Both the position numbers and the translations under genes were made by a program. Of a stretch of DNA of 64,000 nt, positions 38,289 to 50,310 are shown in pieces. This DNA is from Monosporascus cannonballus. Lineage: Eukaryota > Ascomycota > Sordariomycetes > Xylariales. Each line of letters begins with the position of its first letter. Positions within the stretch are counted from its first letter, which is position 1. The DNA lies in contig QJNS01000192.1 of the NCBI GenBank assembly GCA_004154925.1, forward strand, positions 62,001-126,000, written 5' to 3'. The notes beneath the pieces were generated by a model. That model made no database searches, had not been told where the DNA came from, and saw only the letters and a list, made by a program, of their open reading frames with translations.

Positions 38289-39107
38289 ATGGATACCTTT
38301 CACCACTTCACCGACTTGCCAGTCGAGCTGCGCCGAATGATATGGGCAGAGTTCCTAGCATAGCGAAAGCGAGCACCGCCGCTTGGTCCTCGTCAACTGG
38401 AGCCGTTACGTCAGACCCATGTTGGAGCTATGTTTGCCCCTACTATCCGTCAGTGCAGAGAGCAGAACATTCGCGCGGGACAGATACTACACGGTCGCTC
38501 CGGTCGTTCGCGAAGCATCGTCCCGTCGCAGCAAAGGGACTGTCTACTTGAATCCCGTGCATGACGCCTTCCTGTTGATGGAAGAGTTTGACTGGAGTGT
38601 TTACAGAGGGTGGAGGATCCCAAGCAGCGCCGCTAACCCCCCTCCGGCAGAGAAGTATGCTATGCGCTGTACACCACGACGAGCCTGTGCCCAGGTGTGC
38701 AAGTTAATGGAAACGTCGTCGTACTGGGCCGAGGAGACATACGAACCCCTCGAGTACTTTGACCCCGATCCCTTTTGGGGGGGTCGGGAGCAGGATCCTC
38801 TCCGCGAAACCATGGGGGCCATGTTTAAGGGCCTAGAGAGCTGTATTCACCTCTTAACGGATATGGCCGACGATGAGATGCCTTCTATCTATGGGGACTT
38901 ATGCCGTATAGCCTAGAGGACCTCATCGCGAAGTACAATCAGCGGGGTCAGGTCTGTTTGGCCGATAAGGACGAGTTGCAGTGGCAGGATGGAGAGACCC
39001 ACGTCGTGTGGTGGTATAACCATCCTGTTTTCCTTAACAACTGTCTTATTCCGCGGGATGAAATCCATAAACGACCGTTCTTGCCGCTGCTTCAGTTTCT
39101 GTCCTGA
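38289..39107 (+). pseudogene. 2EXR/F-box-like fungal gene broken by two frame changes
   Basis: The ATG at 38,289 opens a frame with FHHFTDLPVELRRMIWAEFL, the start of the fungal 2EXR/F-box-like domain, then hits TAG at 38,361. The reading continues one base out of phase (about 38,362-38,916) as HRRLVLVNWSRYV, RTFARDRYY and GTVYLNPVHDAFLL, the usual later parts of this domain. It then returns to the first frame from about 38,901 (SLEDLIAKYNQRGQ) to a stop at 39,107. No GT-AG intron of workable size explains either shift. One extra base near 38,361 and one missing base near 38,899 would make a single frame of about 270 residues. Sequencing errors or true decay are both possible. 2EXR proteins are expanded and poorly characterised in Pezizomycotina. 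Confidence 0.65.
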
Positions 39108-40364
39108 TAAGTCGTCAGACGGATGCACGCCTGCACTCGGAGGAATACCTCAGAACAGATTCAACTCACCATGGTGGTCGACCTAGTCTAAGGAATTATT
39201 TCCCCTACCGCCTGGGTGATTCTTGTTCATGCTTGGAGAACCGCGGTTAGGCGATGATTGACTCTAGCTAAAGACCGCTACATCAGTTAGTCCTAGTATA
39301 TAAGAGACCAGCACAGCACTACGGGGCTCTTGTAGAACGGGAGTAATATTAGCAGAGCTCTTGCTAAAAACTCAGAGTGCTACACCCATATTAGGCTGCT
39401 GCTATACAGGTATCACTTAGCACATTATTACATGGCACCTCCCATTTCGATTAAAGAAGCCCCGGACTCGGACCTCATTCCCTGTTATCTCTTTAGTACT
39501 CGGGACAGGGCTTCGGCTTTCAGGTAAATGCAAACACACATATCACCGAGATAGAATGCTTTATGTAAATATAAAGCCGACCTGATTATAAGTGGTTTGT
39601 ATAGGAGGTAATTGTGACCTCGTGCTCAAGGGGGAATCTTTGAACAGCTTAGGCCTGCCACATTCCATACCAGCTGCTCTTACCTTACGAGTTCTTGCCT
39701 GAAATGTTCCTCACCCCGGAAATGTGCTTAATATATCTTTAACCAAGCCGCTCCCATGTTGTCATTGATGGTATATGCGTTATTGAACGAGGTCATCGCC
39801 TTGCAATACAAGTTAACTTGTTTTGAATTGCAAGTCCCATTTCATTAGACTATACTCTGGCTATTTCCTTCCCCAAACCCAGTGAGCCGCCCACTGTACT
39901 TTGAAGCCTAGTTGGTCTAAATGAAAGCATAAGACGCTCGAAAGCATGTAGCTCGATGGTTACAACAGCTATCATAGAGCTTACCATCTAATCTGAAGAG
40001 GGTCTTCCAACAATGGCAGTCGCCTGCTCATCGCAAACGCGATAAACCTCGACTCCTCGATATCGATGAAACTGATATGGCCTTAAGCAATCTTATGGCT
40101 TGTGCGTACATAGTTGCTAGCGCGTTTCTCTCTGTTTAGAGCTTATCTGTATCAGGCTCCACTCGAGTGGCTTAGCGCGCGGCTTATCTTTTCACGCATC
40201 TCGCTCACCACCAGAGAAAAGTCTCCGAGCCTCTCACAGCCGCATCAATTCTCGTAAGGCTACCAAGCAGCTGCCGACAGCTGCTACATGCTCCTTCCCA
40301 CGTAATCCCCCATTTGCATCTATCACCAACTGCCAGCCAGCAGGCGGACATTTTCAGCAGCAGC
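39108..40364. other. Intergenic upstream of the AT-hook/DUF3716 gene
   Basis: About 1.26 kb with no recognisable gene. It is the presumed promoter and leader region of the gene starting at 40,365, whose frame stays open upstream to a TTG at 40,314 without an ATG. Nothing else was identified. Confidence 0.5.
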
Positions 40365-41513
40365 ATGAAGGGCGTGCAATCTCCCGCTCGCGGCCGGCCG
40401 AGCAAAGTCACCAAACCGACGGCGGCACCACGCGGTCGTCCGGTGCGCCGACCCGCCCTTTCCGACACCGTGCCCAACCAGGACCCGGAGCTCGAGGCAC
40501 ACGACGCCGGCGCCCTCGAGGTCGACCATGACCCCCAACAGCAGGAGGAGCATCAGCACCATGGCGATTTCGATCCCGAGGCCGCTGCCGCCGCAGCAGC
40601 CGCCGCCGCCGCACAACATCAGCAACAGCAACAGCAGCAGGCCCAGGCCCAGGCCCAGGCCCAGCACCAACACCAGCATCAGCAGCAGCTGGACCTGACG
40701 GCCGCTAGCATCCTCGCGAGCAGCGTGCAGAACCCTAACGAGCACCCTGACCTCGGCGACCCGCACGGTGTCGAGGACCCGAACCCGGCGGCCCCGACAC
40801 CCACCGAGGTGCTCGCCCAGCAGTCGGGATACGGCGCCGTGGTCGTCGAGAGCGCCCTGGCGAAGCGTCTCGCCCGCGAGCCCGGCATGCGCCTGGCCCA
40901 GCAGCGACGGCCGGAGCAGGTCCTGAACCTCGGAAGGCGCAGCAACGTCGAGGCCCTGTTCGCCCACATTGCAGGCGAGCTTGCCCCCGTGCCGTGCAAG
41001 AACTGCCACAAGGGACACGGACCTTGGAACGCCTGCGTCGTCGTCGACGGTCAGATGTGCGGCAGTTGTGCCAACTGCTGGTTCAACGCCTCCGGCGCGA
41101 GATGTTCATTCCATGGTACGCTTTCACCTTACTATCTCTCCTATAGGCAACTCCAATATACTGACCGGCGCATAGAAACCCGCAACCCCCAGACCCACGG
41201 TGGTCAGGTTCTGGGCGGCGACGGCATCGGCTTCCAGATGCCCGCGGTTCCGCCCGCCGCCCTGGCCCCGTTTAACTTCGCGTCCGTCCCGGCCTCCGAG
41301 AACCCCGTCGTGCGCTTCACCGTCGAGCGCGCCATGGCCGAGATGCGGGCCGCCGACAAGAAGACCAGGTACATGCTTATGGTCGAGGCCGCGGCCAGGC
41401 AGCTGGCGTTCAACATCGCCCAGTACGAGGACGCCGTCCAGGAGGAGCAGGACCAGCACAACCAGCAGCAGGGGCCCCCACCCGCCGTCATGGACGAGCA
41501 ACCCGCACCTTAG
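40365..41513 (+). CDS. AT-hook and DUF3716 cysteine-cluster protein
   Basis: Starts at the first ATG (MKGVQSPARGRPSKV). Two AT-hook-like cores, RGRPSK and PRGRPVRR, lie in the first 40 residues. Low-complexity tracts follow: poly-Ala, poly-Gln and alternating Gln-Ala and Gln-His runs (about residues 75-110). A cysteine cluster spans residues 211-247 with spacing C-x2-C-x9-C-x7-C-x2-C-x2-C-x8-C, which resembles the fungal DUF3716 domain. A 60-nt intron at 41,116-41,175 (GTACGC donor, TACTGAC branch, CATAG acceptor) is predicted. It is a multiple of three with no stop, so the unspliced reading is also open. Spliced, the protein has 362 residues. A nuclear DNA-binding role is inferred from the AT-hooks; the function of DUF3716 is unknown. 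Confidence 0.8.
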   Translation: MKGVQSPARGRPSKVTKPTAAPRGRPVRRPALSDTVPNQDPELEAHDAGALEVDHDPQQQEEHQHHGDFDPEAAAAAAAAAAAQHQQQQQQQAQAQAQAQHQHQHQQQLDLTAASILASSVQNPNEHPDLGDPHGVEDPNPAAPTPTEVLAQQSGYGAVVVESALAKRLAREPGMRLAQQRRPEQVLNLGRRSNVEALFAHIAGELAPVPCKNCHKGHGPWNACVVVDGQMCGSCANCWFNASGARCSFHGTLSPYYLSYRQLQYTDRRIETRNPQTHGGQVLGGDGIGFQMPAVPPAALAPFNFASVPASENPVVRFTVERAMAEMRAADKKTRYMLMVEAAARQLAFNIAQYEDAVQEEQDQHNQQQGPPPAVMDEQPAP

Positions 41514-42168
41514 GAAGGACACGGCTCTTATGGGGACAATATGTAAGGCGTTGGTACGGGATGCGTAGTCTGGTCGTTTGGCGGGAAGCCTTCGTCTCCC
41601 ACGAGCCATACGCGATACTCCTCCATGCTACTTGAACTATCTAGCCTTGGCCCGCATAACCTGTGTGTTTCGGCAAAGCCCACCGAGTTGGTTTTTCTTT
41701 CATATATGCACTATCTCAAACAGAGAGAAGCGACCTTGGCCAACCAAACGGGGGCGGCAGCTTAAGCAGGGTTGAAATTTCCCCCTCTGAATCATGGAGA
41801 CATGGCACTCATGCTTGGCACTGATATTCACCAGCTGATGGGATGCGGTTTCGCAAAAAACGTATGTGTAGATTCTCTGAATCTGTCCGGTGGAGGAATG
41901 GAGTTTCGGCCGGATTTGCGCTTCTCTATGATGTCAAGGCGAGGTGTTGCCGAGCGGGAGCAGGTGTCCACCACTCCCTTTCCTAAGTACTCGATTTTGG
42001 ACTGGTTACGACGGATAGGTGTACAAGTCACAGTGTGCGGTAATATAAGATCAAATATGGCATGATCCCCGGCGAGTCCGAGCATAAATAGTGACAGGTG
42101 AAAACAATTGCTATGGCATCAAATCCAAACATTCAGTCATCAGCTCATATCCAATCCAAATGGTAAAA
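41514..42168. other. Intergenic between convergent genes
   Basis: A 655-bp spacer between the convergent AT-hook/DUF3716 and Smr genes. It must contain both terminators. Small frames on both strands show no motif. Confidence 0.5.
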
Positions 42169-42258
42169 CTACATGATAATGCAGCAATCCGCCAATTTTC
42201 TCGCGAACTTCGAGAACAGGTCCTCGATCGTGTCTGCTTCCTGCTGCGGCGGCTGCTG

Positions 42259-42289
<31 letters not shown>

Positions 42290-43284
42290 CCGCCGTGACC
42301 GTGGTGGGGATCGTAGGGGTCCTCGTCGGGTGGAGGCACCGCCTCGCCGCCCTGCAGGTTCACGTAGATGCGGCCCTCGTTCTCCTCGGTGCGGTACCGC
42401 AGCCCCAGGTCGCGGCACACCTGCTCGACGCGCGGCTTGAGCTTCTGGACGCCGTCCACGCTGTGGTTCCCCTTCCCGACGATCCTGTGGCGTTGTTCAG
42501 TCCAAAAAGCCCCGCGTCAGTCGGTCGCGTCGGTCGCTTCGCTTCTTCTTCTACTTCTTCTTCTTCTTCATCGCTATGCGCGCGCAAGGTCATGCATGGA
42601 CGGAATTAAGGAAACGAGAGGTGGAACCACACAACAAAACTGGGCAGGCAACTCACACGTGCAGGTGCGTCTGCCCGCTCGCCTGGGCGTGCTTGATGCG
42701 CTCCTCGAGGATGTCCTCGGCCTCCTCGACGAACAGCCCGTGCAGGTCGATGGTGTCGTCGGCCACGAGCCCCGGCGCGTTGTTGGCCCGGAATATGTAG
42801 TCCCGCGCCTGCCGGTTGTACTCGGCCATCGCGGCCGCGTGCTCCTTGCCCTGGTTGCTCAGGTCCTTGGCCAGCGCGCCGTCGCCGTCGGCGTACGCCT
42901 GCCGCGACTGCGGGGGGGAAGGGCGGCCCCAGTTAGCTCGTGACTCTCTCCCGCTTGTGGCGCTTGCCGGTGGTGGGGGGATGGGGGGGGAGGAATGGCG
43001 TACCCGCGCAAAGCAGTCGTTGCGCTTCTCGGCCTCGGCCCGCGCCAGGCCGCGCAGGCGATCATATTCCTCCTCGGCATCGTGGTCGGGGCTGTGGTTG
43101 AAGGCTGCGCGCGTCAGCCTCTATAGTTTCAAGCTCCGAGGCGCCATAGCTACAATATCGATATCGACATGGACACCGATACGCAGCTTATGGTGCTCGG
43201 GGTTGTGTCGCCGCTGGGGCCACGGGGTTCCGTCGCATCATCGTACGTACCGCCGCCTCCCAGCCTCGTCAGGGGAATGGCCAT
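42169..43284 (-). CDS. DUF1771-Smr domain protein with His/Gln tract and CaaX-like end
   Basis: Exons 43,284-43,251, 43,104-43,004, 42,907-42,657 and 42,484-42,169 give 233 residues. Introns are 146, 96 and 172 nt. The N-terminal region (AFNHSPDHDAEEEYDRLRGL) and DUF1771 helices (to about residue 85, SRQAYADGDGALAKDLSNQG) lead into a Smr domain with the DLHG motif (DTIDLHGLFVEEA) and the GKGNHS loop (about 96-172). Smr domains are nuclease-like and bind nucleic acid. The tail carries nine consecutive histidines and a short Gln run encoded by a CAT/CAG microsatellite (near 42,256-42,290). The last residues, DCCIIM, form a CaaX-like box. The short first exon is inferred from splice fit and family similarity, and is the least certain part. 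Confidence 0.88.
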
Positions 43285-46200
43285 CGCCTAAGTATATTTT
43301 ATACGCATTTATGTGTGCGCCCGCATGAGACGCACGAAGCTTACCGGCCAAGGCGTAATCGAAGATTTAACATGAAAACATACAAACAAATGCACCAATA
43401 TATATGTTTACCGGCGTTTACTTGTAAGTCCTGATACCTGAGCTCTGTTGGGCAGATATAACGCTCTCCATCCAGTATGCGTGCGGTCTAATGGGTTGGT
43501 CTCGGAAACCACAGAAGCGGCTGCTGGCCCCATTCCAGCGCGTGGTGATCTGCGGCCAAGCCGGCGAGGCTGGCTAATCAGCTGCCTCCGTCGCCCCGAC
43601 GCGCTTTGGAGCGCCTAACCGCCTTGCCGCCAGGACACAATCCCGAATTTCTGATTGGATTCCGGGGCGGCTGCAGGATCCGTGACGTTTCTCCATTGGG
43701 CTGTTGTTATCCACCTGATATACCTAGTAAACTAAACCACGTTGGACTGAGATCGTCCGGTGCGTCTCACAGATCGAGAAGCCCTACATGGGTCTCACAC
43801 GTCATATGGACCGGAGAATCTTATATCACTTGCCTGGAAATGGAGCCGCTGCTACATAATATTGGGGCATCTGCAAGAAATGTTCCAGGAGATGGGCCGT
43901 TTCCATGCACGCATTTACTGCACGGGGGTTGAATTCGCACAAGAGACTGCTTCTTGTGCAACAGCTGTAACCGGTCCGCCAATTGGCTTGGCGGGCTGTT
44001 CAAGAATTCAGCCCAGAGAACCCCTGAGTCCATCAAACCGCCCATATCGCCAGAACCCTCCAAAGCACTTTAAACGTAGGGAATTTTAACACCATAGACA
44101 CAGGATCATGCATAGCGAGACATATCTATGCATATACGCGTACGAATTGGTGAAAATATGGACCTACGTTTCCAAGGGGAGCGGCTTGCTGCTCGAGCCT
44201 CGAGATAAATACCGGTGGCTGCTGCAGAATTGTCTCAATAAGGGTGCGCGTCGGTGTCATAATTGCGCGTTGTATCAAGCTAACAACTTGACTCATGTCG
44301 GGTGGGAGCAGGAGGTACCTCACGGTAGAATACTTGAAGGTCAGACTTCTAGTTGGAGCGAAGGGGTCGTGAGATGTTTGCAAGCAGTAGCTTAGACGAC
44401 GGTAGCCATTTCAGGAGGAAAGGAGTTCTGAACGTTGCACCGTGCATGTAGGTATGTATCTGCGGCAGCAAATCACCGGGACAACCGAGATGGAGGGAAT
44501 AACCTCTGCGGTCGATATATCACTCTCCCAGACTTAGAGACGAAGTAATACACGGCAAAGAGAAAAGGTTCGCAATGCACACGCTGTCCGTCAGAGCCCA
44601 AAGCAAAATGGGACATATCATTCGATTCAGCACAGGCGCATGTGACAACAGTCTGCTGGAACAATGTGTTGGTTGGGTTTCACGCAGTAGGAGGCTTCAC
44701 TTAGCGACAGTTGATTGTTGTTGTCAGTTGAGTATATGAATCCTCTCTGAGAGTCATAGGGATACAAAAGTAGAGTAGTTGCAGCCTGTAACATACGTTC
44801 CGGGGCGTTCAAGGCCGTATACGGATGTCCTAGCATAGCCTATGGGGACCCATATTGCAGAGTAGTCGAGTGCGTATGGTCCGTGGCAACGGACAAAACC
44901 CCCATGGAAGGTGACATTTTCGATAGTGACATAACAGTGAGAATGCTTAGCTATGATGCGGTCTGGATGCTTGCCAGGGCTTCTTTTCGACTAGGCCATC
45001 TACATGTAGCAAACCCGGCAGCAAATAATCTACTGGGTACACTTTCAGTTATGGGAACAACTGTTTGCGACCTACATCCTCGTCTATATAATATGAGTCC
45101 TAGCAAGACACGACCATAGCTCGTCAGAGTAAGCGAGGCTCCATCCCTTCCACTGCTAAAATTGGTTTTCCATGTCCCTCCTGTGTGGCCTGGGAAGTAT
45201 TCAGCTCTAGTTGGACGACCGAAGTGGTGAGGTAGTACGGTCAATCCGAAACGGCCGGTTTTCAGTAATAACAACTATAGGTACGGGGATGAAGAATGGA
45301 CATTTCCGTACGAACTTTACAGTATATTATGCTCTGCAGGCGTCTACGGAGCAAATACTGTAACCTCTCGCCGACCTATCCACCTAGCTTACTAAGCCGT
45401 ATCAACAAGATCGTATAAACTCTCATACGCTTCATGTGACGTTACTAGGCAAAGACTCTACAAGCTCGGGGTTGTATATTCTTATTGCGTTACATATATT
45501 TCTAGAGAAGTAACACCTTGATGAGAACCTCCTACTTTGAGGGGGCATTTCGAAGCAGCAAGGGAGTAGTGGCGTCATCAGATAGAGGAAGTTTTAGAAC
45601 CCTCAACTCCACATCATAAGCACTCGGGCTTTCGTGTTCGTATTCAGATGTTGCGTATGCATCTATGATCGGGGTAAACAAAGTCGCTCCCTTGCTTCCG
45701 CAAAGGCAAGTTCGTCAGGGTCAAGCGCGCTCCAAGGGCCGCATTCAGAAGGCTGCCCGCCTGAATTGCATTGAAGGTCAGGGCAGCGGATACTTCATGC
45801 CTATCCTTCGCCACTTCCCTCGCGAACCACAGGCGATTGAGCCGTGAAGCTTCATAATAGTCCCTTGCTTCATCACAGATGGGCTGGTTAAAGTCGTAAC
45901 AGCTGATGTCGGAACAGCTTCGTATATTGTGACGACGTTATCGGTTCTGTTACGTCGAGACGGAAGGGCTCGGATCATCACGGCATGGCGGTCAGCATGA
46001 GGAGATACCCTCCGAGCCGAAGAAGACCTACGTTTCCGAGGCGCTGCACAAGCCCGCGGCCGAGAATCACGCGAAAGTTAATAAGGGACGGATACGCAGA
46101 CTCGTGTGGTTGGCGGGCGTTATATGGTATTTTAAGGAGTTACTTGAAATCATCATGAAGTGTAGCTTTAGCTTAGCGAGGGTTGCTCGTATCATTGGAC

Positions 46201-49200
46201 AGCATGTTACACGTCTTTGATTTCCTCCTGGGTGAGAATTCGAGGCAGGACAGTAATAGGCAAAACGGCAATACAACGAAGATGGATACTGTCAGGTGCA
46301 TGTTGGTGGGGCCCGAAGAAGGCCTATATAGGGGAGGGTGCTCCTTATTACTCTGATATGGGGAAGGTAAGAAAGAAATCGCGAATACTACTGAGTCCTA
46401 TAATGTCTATATCTCGGCAAGTTCCACTTCCATGCGTGACTAGTCTGTCACTCCTGGGCTGGCATGTTGTTTCCTGCCAGATACGGACGGACGTCTTCGA
46501 AGATCTGTAGAGCCCCGATACCCATGTACTCTGCCCTTATTCACCGACAACCTGCCCTCAGGATCGGGCACTCTCAGTGGCACCCATTTCTAGTATCGAC
46601 GAATCGCAATGGTGGTTGGGTTCGTCAGTCGGCTTGGTAAATCTGCCTCGACTTAACAGTCAATTTCCGTTTAGACAAGCACAGCCTATATTTCTGCAGA
46701 CCGTCGGCATCTCAGGGGGGGCCCTAGACAACCGAGGGGAGGTGGCTGTTGCTACATGGTTGGGCTTGGGCATTCCACTTAATAGTATATCGCTAACACC
46801 TTTATTCCACAACGACCGTCGGGGTCAATTCCTTTTGGTTGAATGCCATAATCACTGGGACCGGTCTTTACCCTTCAATATGTTGGGAGCTTGTATGTAC
46901 GTTGAGGATTAGGGGGCTGGCTGACGACATAAATTGTTCACTGGGCCAAGCATGTTCCGGTATGAAATTATTCGATGTGCGGACCGCTCGGGGGCTGATC
47001 GACCGGGTCCACCCGGGGGCTCTGGTTTCTAATTTCAGGGGCTTTCAGGGGAAGCCGAGCGATTTCACGATGGGTTGTTCTATGATAGAGCGGCCTCTGC
47101 GGGCGAACGCGGTGATGATTGCGAAATGGGTTTAAGTTTGGGCTATTAGTTGGGGGCGATTGTGGTGGTTGTACCTGGCCATGGGCGTTAAGAAATGTTA
47201 TAAAAAATACGGATAAAATACGAGAAGAAAGGAAGCTTCGAATAGTCCTCGTTTTTCTCAGTGTTGGCAGAAACACACCGAGTTTCATGCCTTGACCGCT
47301 TTAGGAACTTCACCGCAAAGCTGGCGCAGATCTTCGCCGGGGCGCATGTAAGGCCGCATAGGGCTGATCCTGTGCGGCGTTTCAAGAACCTACAGTTCGC
47401 CCTACCGAGAACTAAAAATATCACCTTCCGATGATACGCTGACAGCGGCCGAGGAAATAATTGCCGGCCTGTCCACGCAATGCCAACACGGCAATAGCGG
47501 AACCTCGAATAGGAGGTAAGACAAAAATCAGCTTACTTACTCCTCGGTTTGTCCTTCTAGAACAATGTCAGCCGCCTGCTTCAAGCCTTGTGGACATCCA
47601 CACACGGAGTATATGTAACGTGTGCACAGTGTTGTCGCCCTTCCAAGCACATCTTCATACATATCTAGATATAGGTACTAGGTGGAAGTATGTTACGTCT
47701 GTACGTTCCATAAGGCGAAAAATGGTGCGTTCTTGACCAATCTAGATTGCGGCTAGTGGCGGCGGCAATGCCAAACATATGCAGGCCCTCCCTCCGCAAT
47801 GCTCGAATAGCAGCACGAGATTGAGAGCTGCAGAGACAGATGCAGATAGGCGAGACACCACTACCGGACGTCTTTATCTCTCTCGTCAGCGTCTCTGATA
47901 GCTGATTGGACGTCGAGAACGGCCAAAGTAAGCCCGCAGGCTACACTAGGAATTGCACTATCGTGCTTCGATCTACCTTCTAGAAATTCTCGACGGCGGG
48001 CAAAAACTTCTGACCGGCGTCGAGTTCGTCTCCGTTTTGACTTTTTTGAGGGGTTCGACGGATGCTAATGCGAGGTCTATTTGTACCTGCATGCGACTAC
48101 TGATGAGAGCCCCGTAAGACCTTGTACTATATACGCATACGGGTGCATGTGTAGTGTATGCGAGTAGCGTTGATGGGTAGGACGGCGGCTACTTAGGTAG
48201 GAAGGGTCAGTATTTGGTCTCTTGCGCTTTTTGTCAAAAAAAAACATTAAGAAGCCTCTGACGTCTCCGTGTAATGAAATTTCCTCAACTCCCCAATGCT
48301 TCGGAAGAAAGACCATGTGTCTAGCCGGGATACATATATATCTTCCGTTACTCCAAGTATGGACATACATACCTAAGTAAGTACATTTATGTCGTGGCGA
48401 ACAAATCGGTGCGTACGGGGCTTCTATCGGATTCGGCTCGATGATTGGCTGGTGGCATGCACCCGTCTGCACTTAACAGCGGCATGTTATTATGTCTCAT
48501 TAAACGGCCCCGGAAGTTTCAAGCAGCAGTGTAAAGCGGCGCATAGACCGGAGATACGAGCAATTCAATGCTTTTGTTTAATATTTCTGCCATGCACGAT
48601 GTAAATAATACGGCAAATAAGATAGTAGTAACCGTACCATGATCGGGGACGAGAGGTTTGTGGTTTCATGTATCGGCTCAGTCTCGGAGGTTTCTCTTTA
48701 TAACATGACTGGATTATGGTTTATGGGAACTTCAAGCCAATAAGAATGGTATAATAATAACTCGAGAGCGGGGAAGAACCAGTGTGTTACACAACGGTGG
48801 TTCGTTGGCAGAAGCAGGTGAGACTTGCAGATAATCGCCAACTATAGGGTTGTCTGAAAGGGGTCAGCGGAACAACGGTAGAGCGCCGGTGACGCTTAGA
48901 ATACCCAACCCCCCCTGAAGCATTATGTTTCAGCGCAAGCTGGGGGACATGACTCTAAATATGCTGGCTGGAGCAGGAGGTCGGGAGCGTTGACATGGCA
49001 AGGGACTGCCGAATTGGGCAAGATGGTTCCGTACTCAGTACGGACACTGGACATGCGGCAGGCATGTCGGCATAGGGCGACTGGAAGCGGCGCAAGCCAA
49101 GAGGATAGAGGTGGAGCGTGGAGGGAAGGGGACAATTAGGATCGCTACAGTATCCAGGGGTATTTTCTGTTAGTTGCCTCCAGAGGCACATTTGTTGCCA

Positions 49201-50310
49201 TGGAATATTAAAAGTACCTAGTAGAGTCCAATAGAAAGTTTATGGGATGTACATAAACAAACCACTTGTTTCCGGATCGACTTTTAATAGCTTCCGATGG
49301 TGCTAGGCATGACGAAACTAATGGTTTATATCTATGCGGATATAAGTTTTTATGCGGGCTTGCATCGCCATATGGTAAACCCAGTAGAGGAAGCTAACAG
49401 AAAATACCCCTGCCTAGTGTACCTCTGTACCACTGGGTAATGCAATGCAAGTAAAATCGAGTAAATGCAGGCGAACCGAATTTTCAGAGTCGCTCTAACC
49501 CGGATCAGTGCTCGATGTGGTCGCAAGCCAAGCATTACAAGGGGGCGGCTCCAGCGACGTTGTGACTTCGAGTCATCTCCTAAATAATACCTTTCCTATT
49601 TTGACCCATACCCTCTTCCTAATTCTGGCAATGCTGCGACTTATTAACTATGCCCCCGACTCCTACTGTAACTTTTCTATTTGATCCCCGAAGTTTGTTC
49701 CCGAGCAACCGGCATCGGTATGCTCTCTACTGTACCGAGTGTGCGATAGATAGTGATAGAGGCAACAATTGTTTCGTACTCGTCGTATAGTGCAAGAGCG
49801 CATTGCTGTATTACCAGGATTGACATGATCACTAATTGAGGTAGGTACTATAGCTCCTACTAGAGGCAAAAATAGGTCACGCCCCCGATCGCAATCATTT
49901 CGGCAAGCACAAGCACCCGGGCCAGCAAGGCCCGTCAACCACACCAGTAACTGACCAACCATTAATCGGAGAGCAGTGAGCGCCGCGAACCACCTCCATT
50001 CCCGGACCCAGGCGCACCCCATCCATCTCCCATTTTCCTAGACGCTCCACTCAGCCACCCACTATTGCTACCTACGGTTTAGCAGTAACTCTCTATATTG
50101 AGGTACCTCTAGGTACCTCTAATCCCACCCGCGGTTTCTATCTTTCCCTTCACAATCTCTCTCTCTCGGCCACCCTTTTTTCCCTTTTCCTTCTTCCATC
50201 CATCGACACGGCCTTTGGGTCTAAATTCTTCTTCGGCCATCCTGTCTCTCATTGGCATCCGCTTCATTGATTGAGACTTTTCACGCCTCGACTAATTAGC
50301 GGAGCAATTG
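43285..50310. other. Seven-kilobase stretch without a recognised gene
   Basis: Normal-GC DNA of about 7 kb between the Smr gene (-) and the G-alpha gene (+). All frames are short (mostly under 110 codons), overlap in different phases and show no motif or codon bias that I would accept. I found no convincing tRNA, rRNA or transposon signature, and it lacks the RIP-like composition of the first 31 kb. It includes the promoters of both flanking genes. The segment nearest G-alpha has a short tandem repeat (AGGTACCTCT twice, about 50,101-50,120) and a CT-rich tract around 50,155-50,200. Confidence 0.5.

Noticed and set aside
40323..41018. 231-codon minus-strand frame
   Set aside because: Antisense of the Gln/Ala-rich region of the AT-hook gene; the Leu and Gly runs reflect the repeats.
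42368..42943. 191-codon plus-strand frame
   Set aside because: Antisense of Smr exons and introns. The Smr reading has domain motifs and matched splice sites.
46217..47135. Frames of 97-111 codons in the gene-free interval
   Set aside because: They overlap in different phases and show no motif, no codon bias and no plausible introns linking them.
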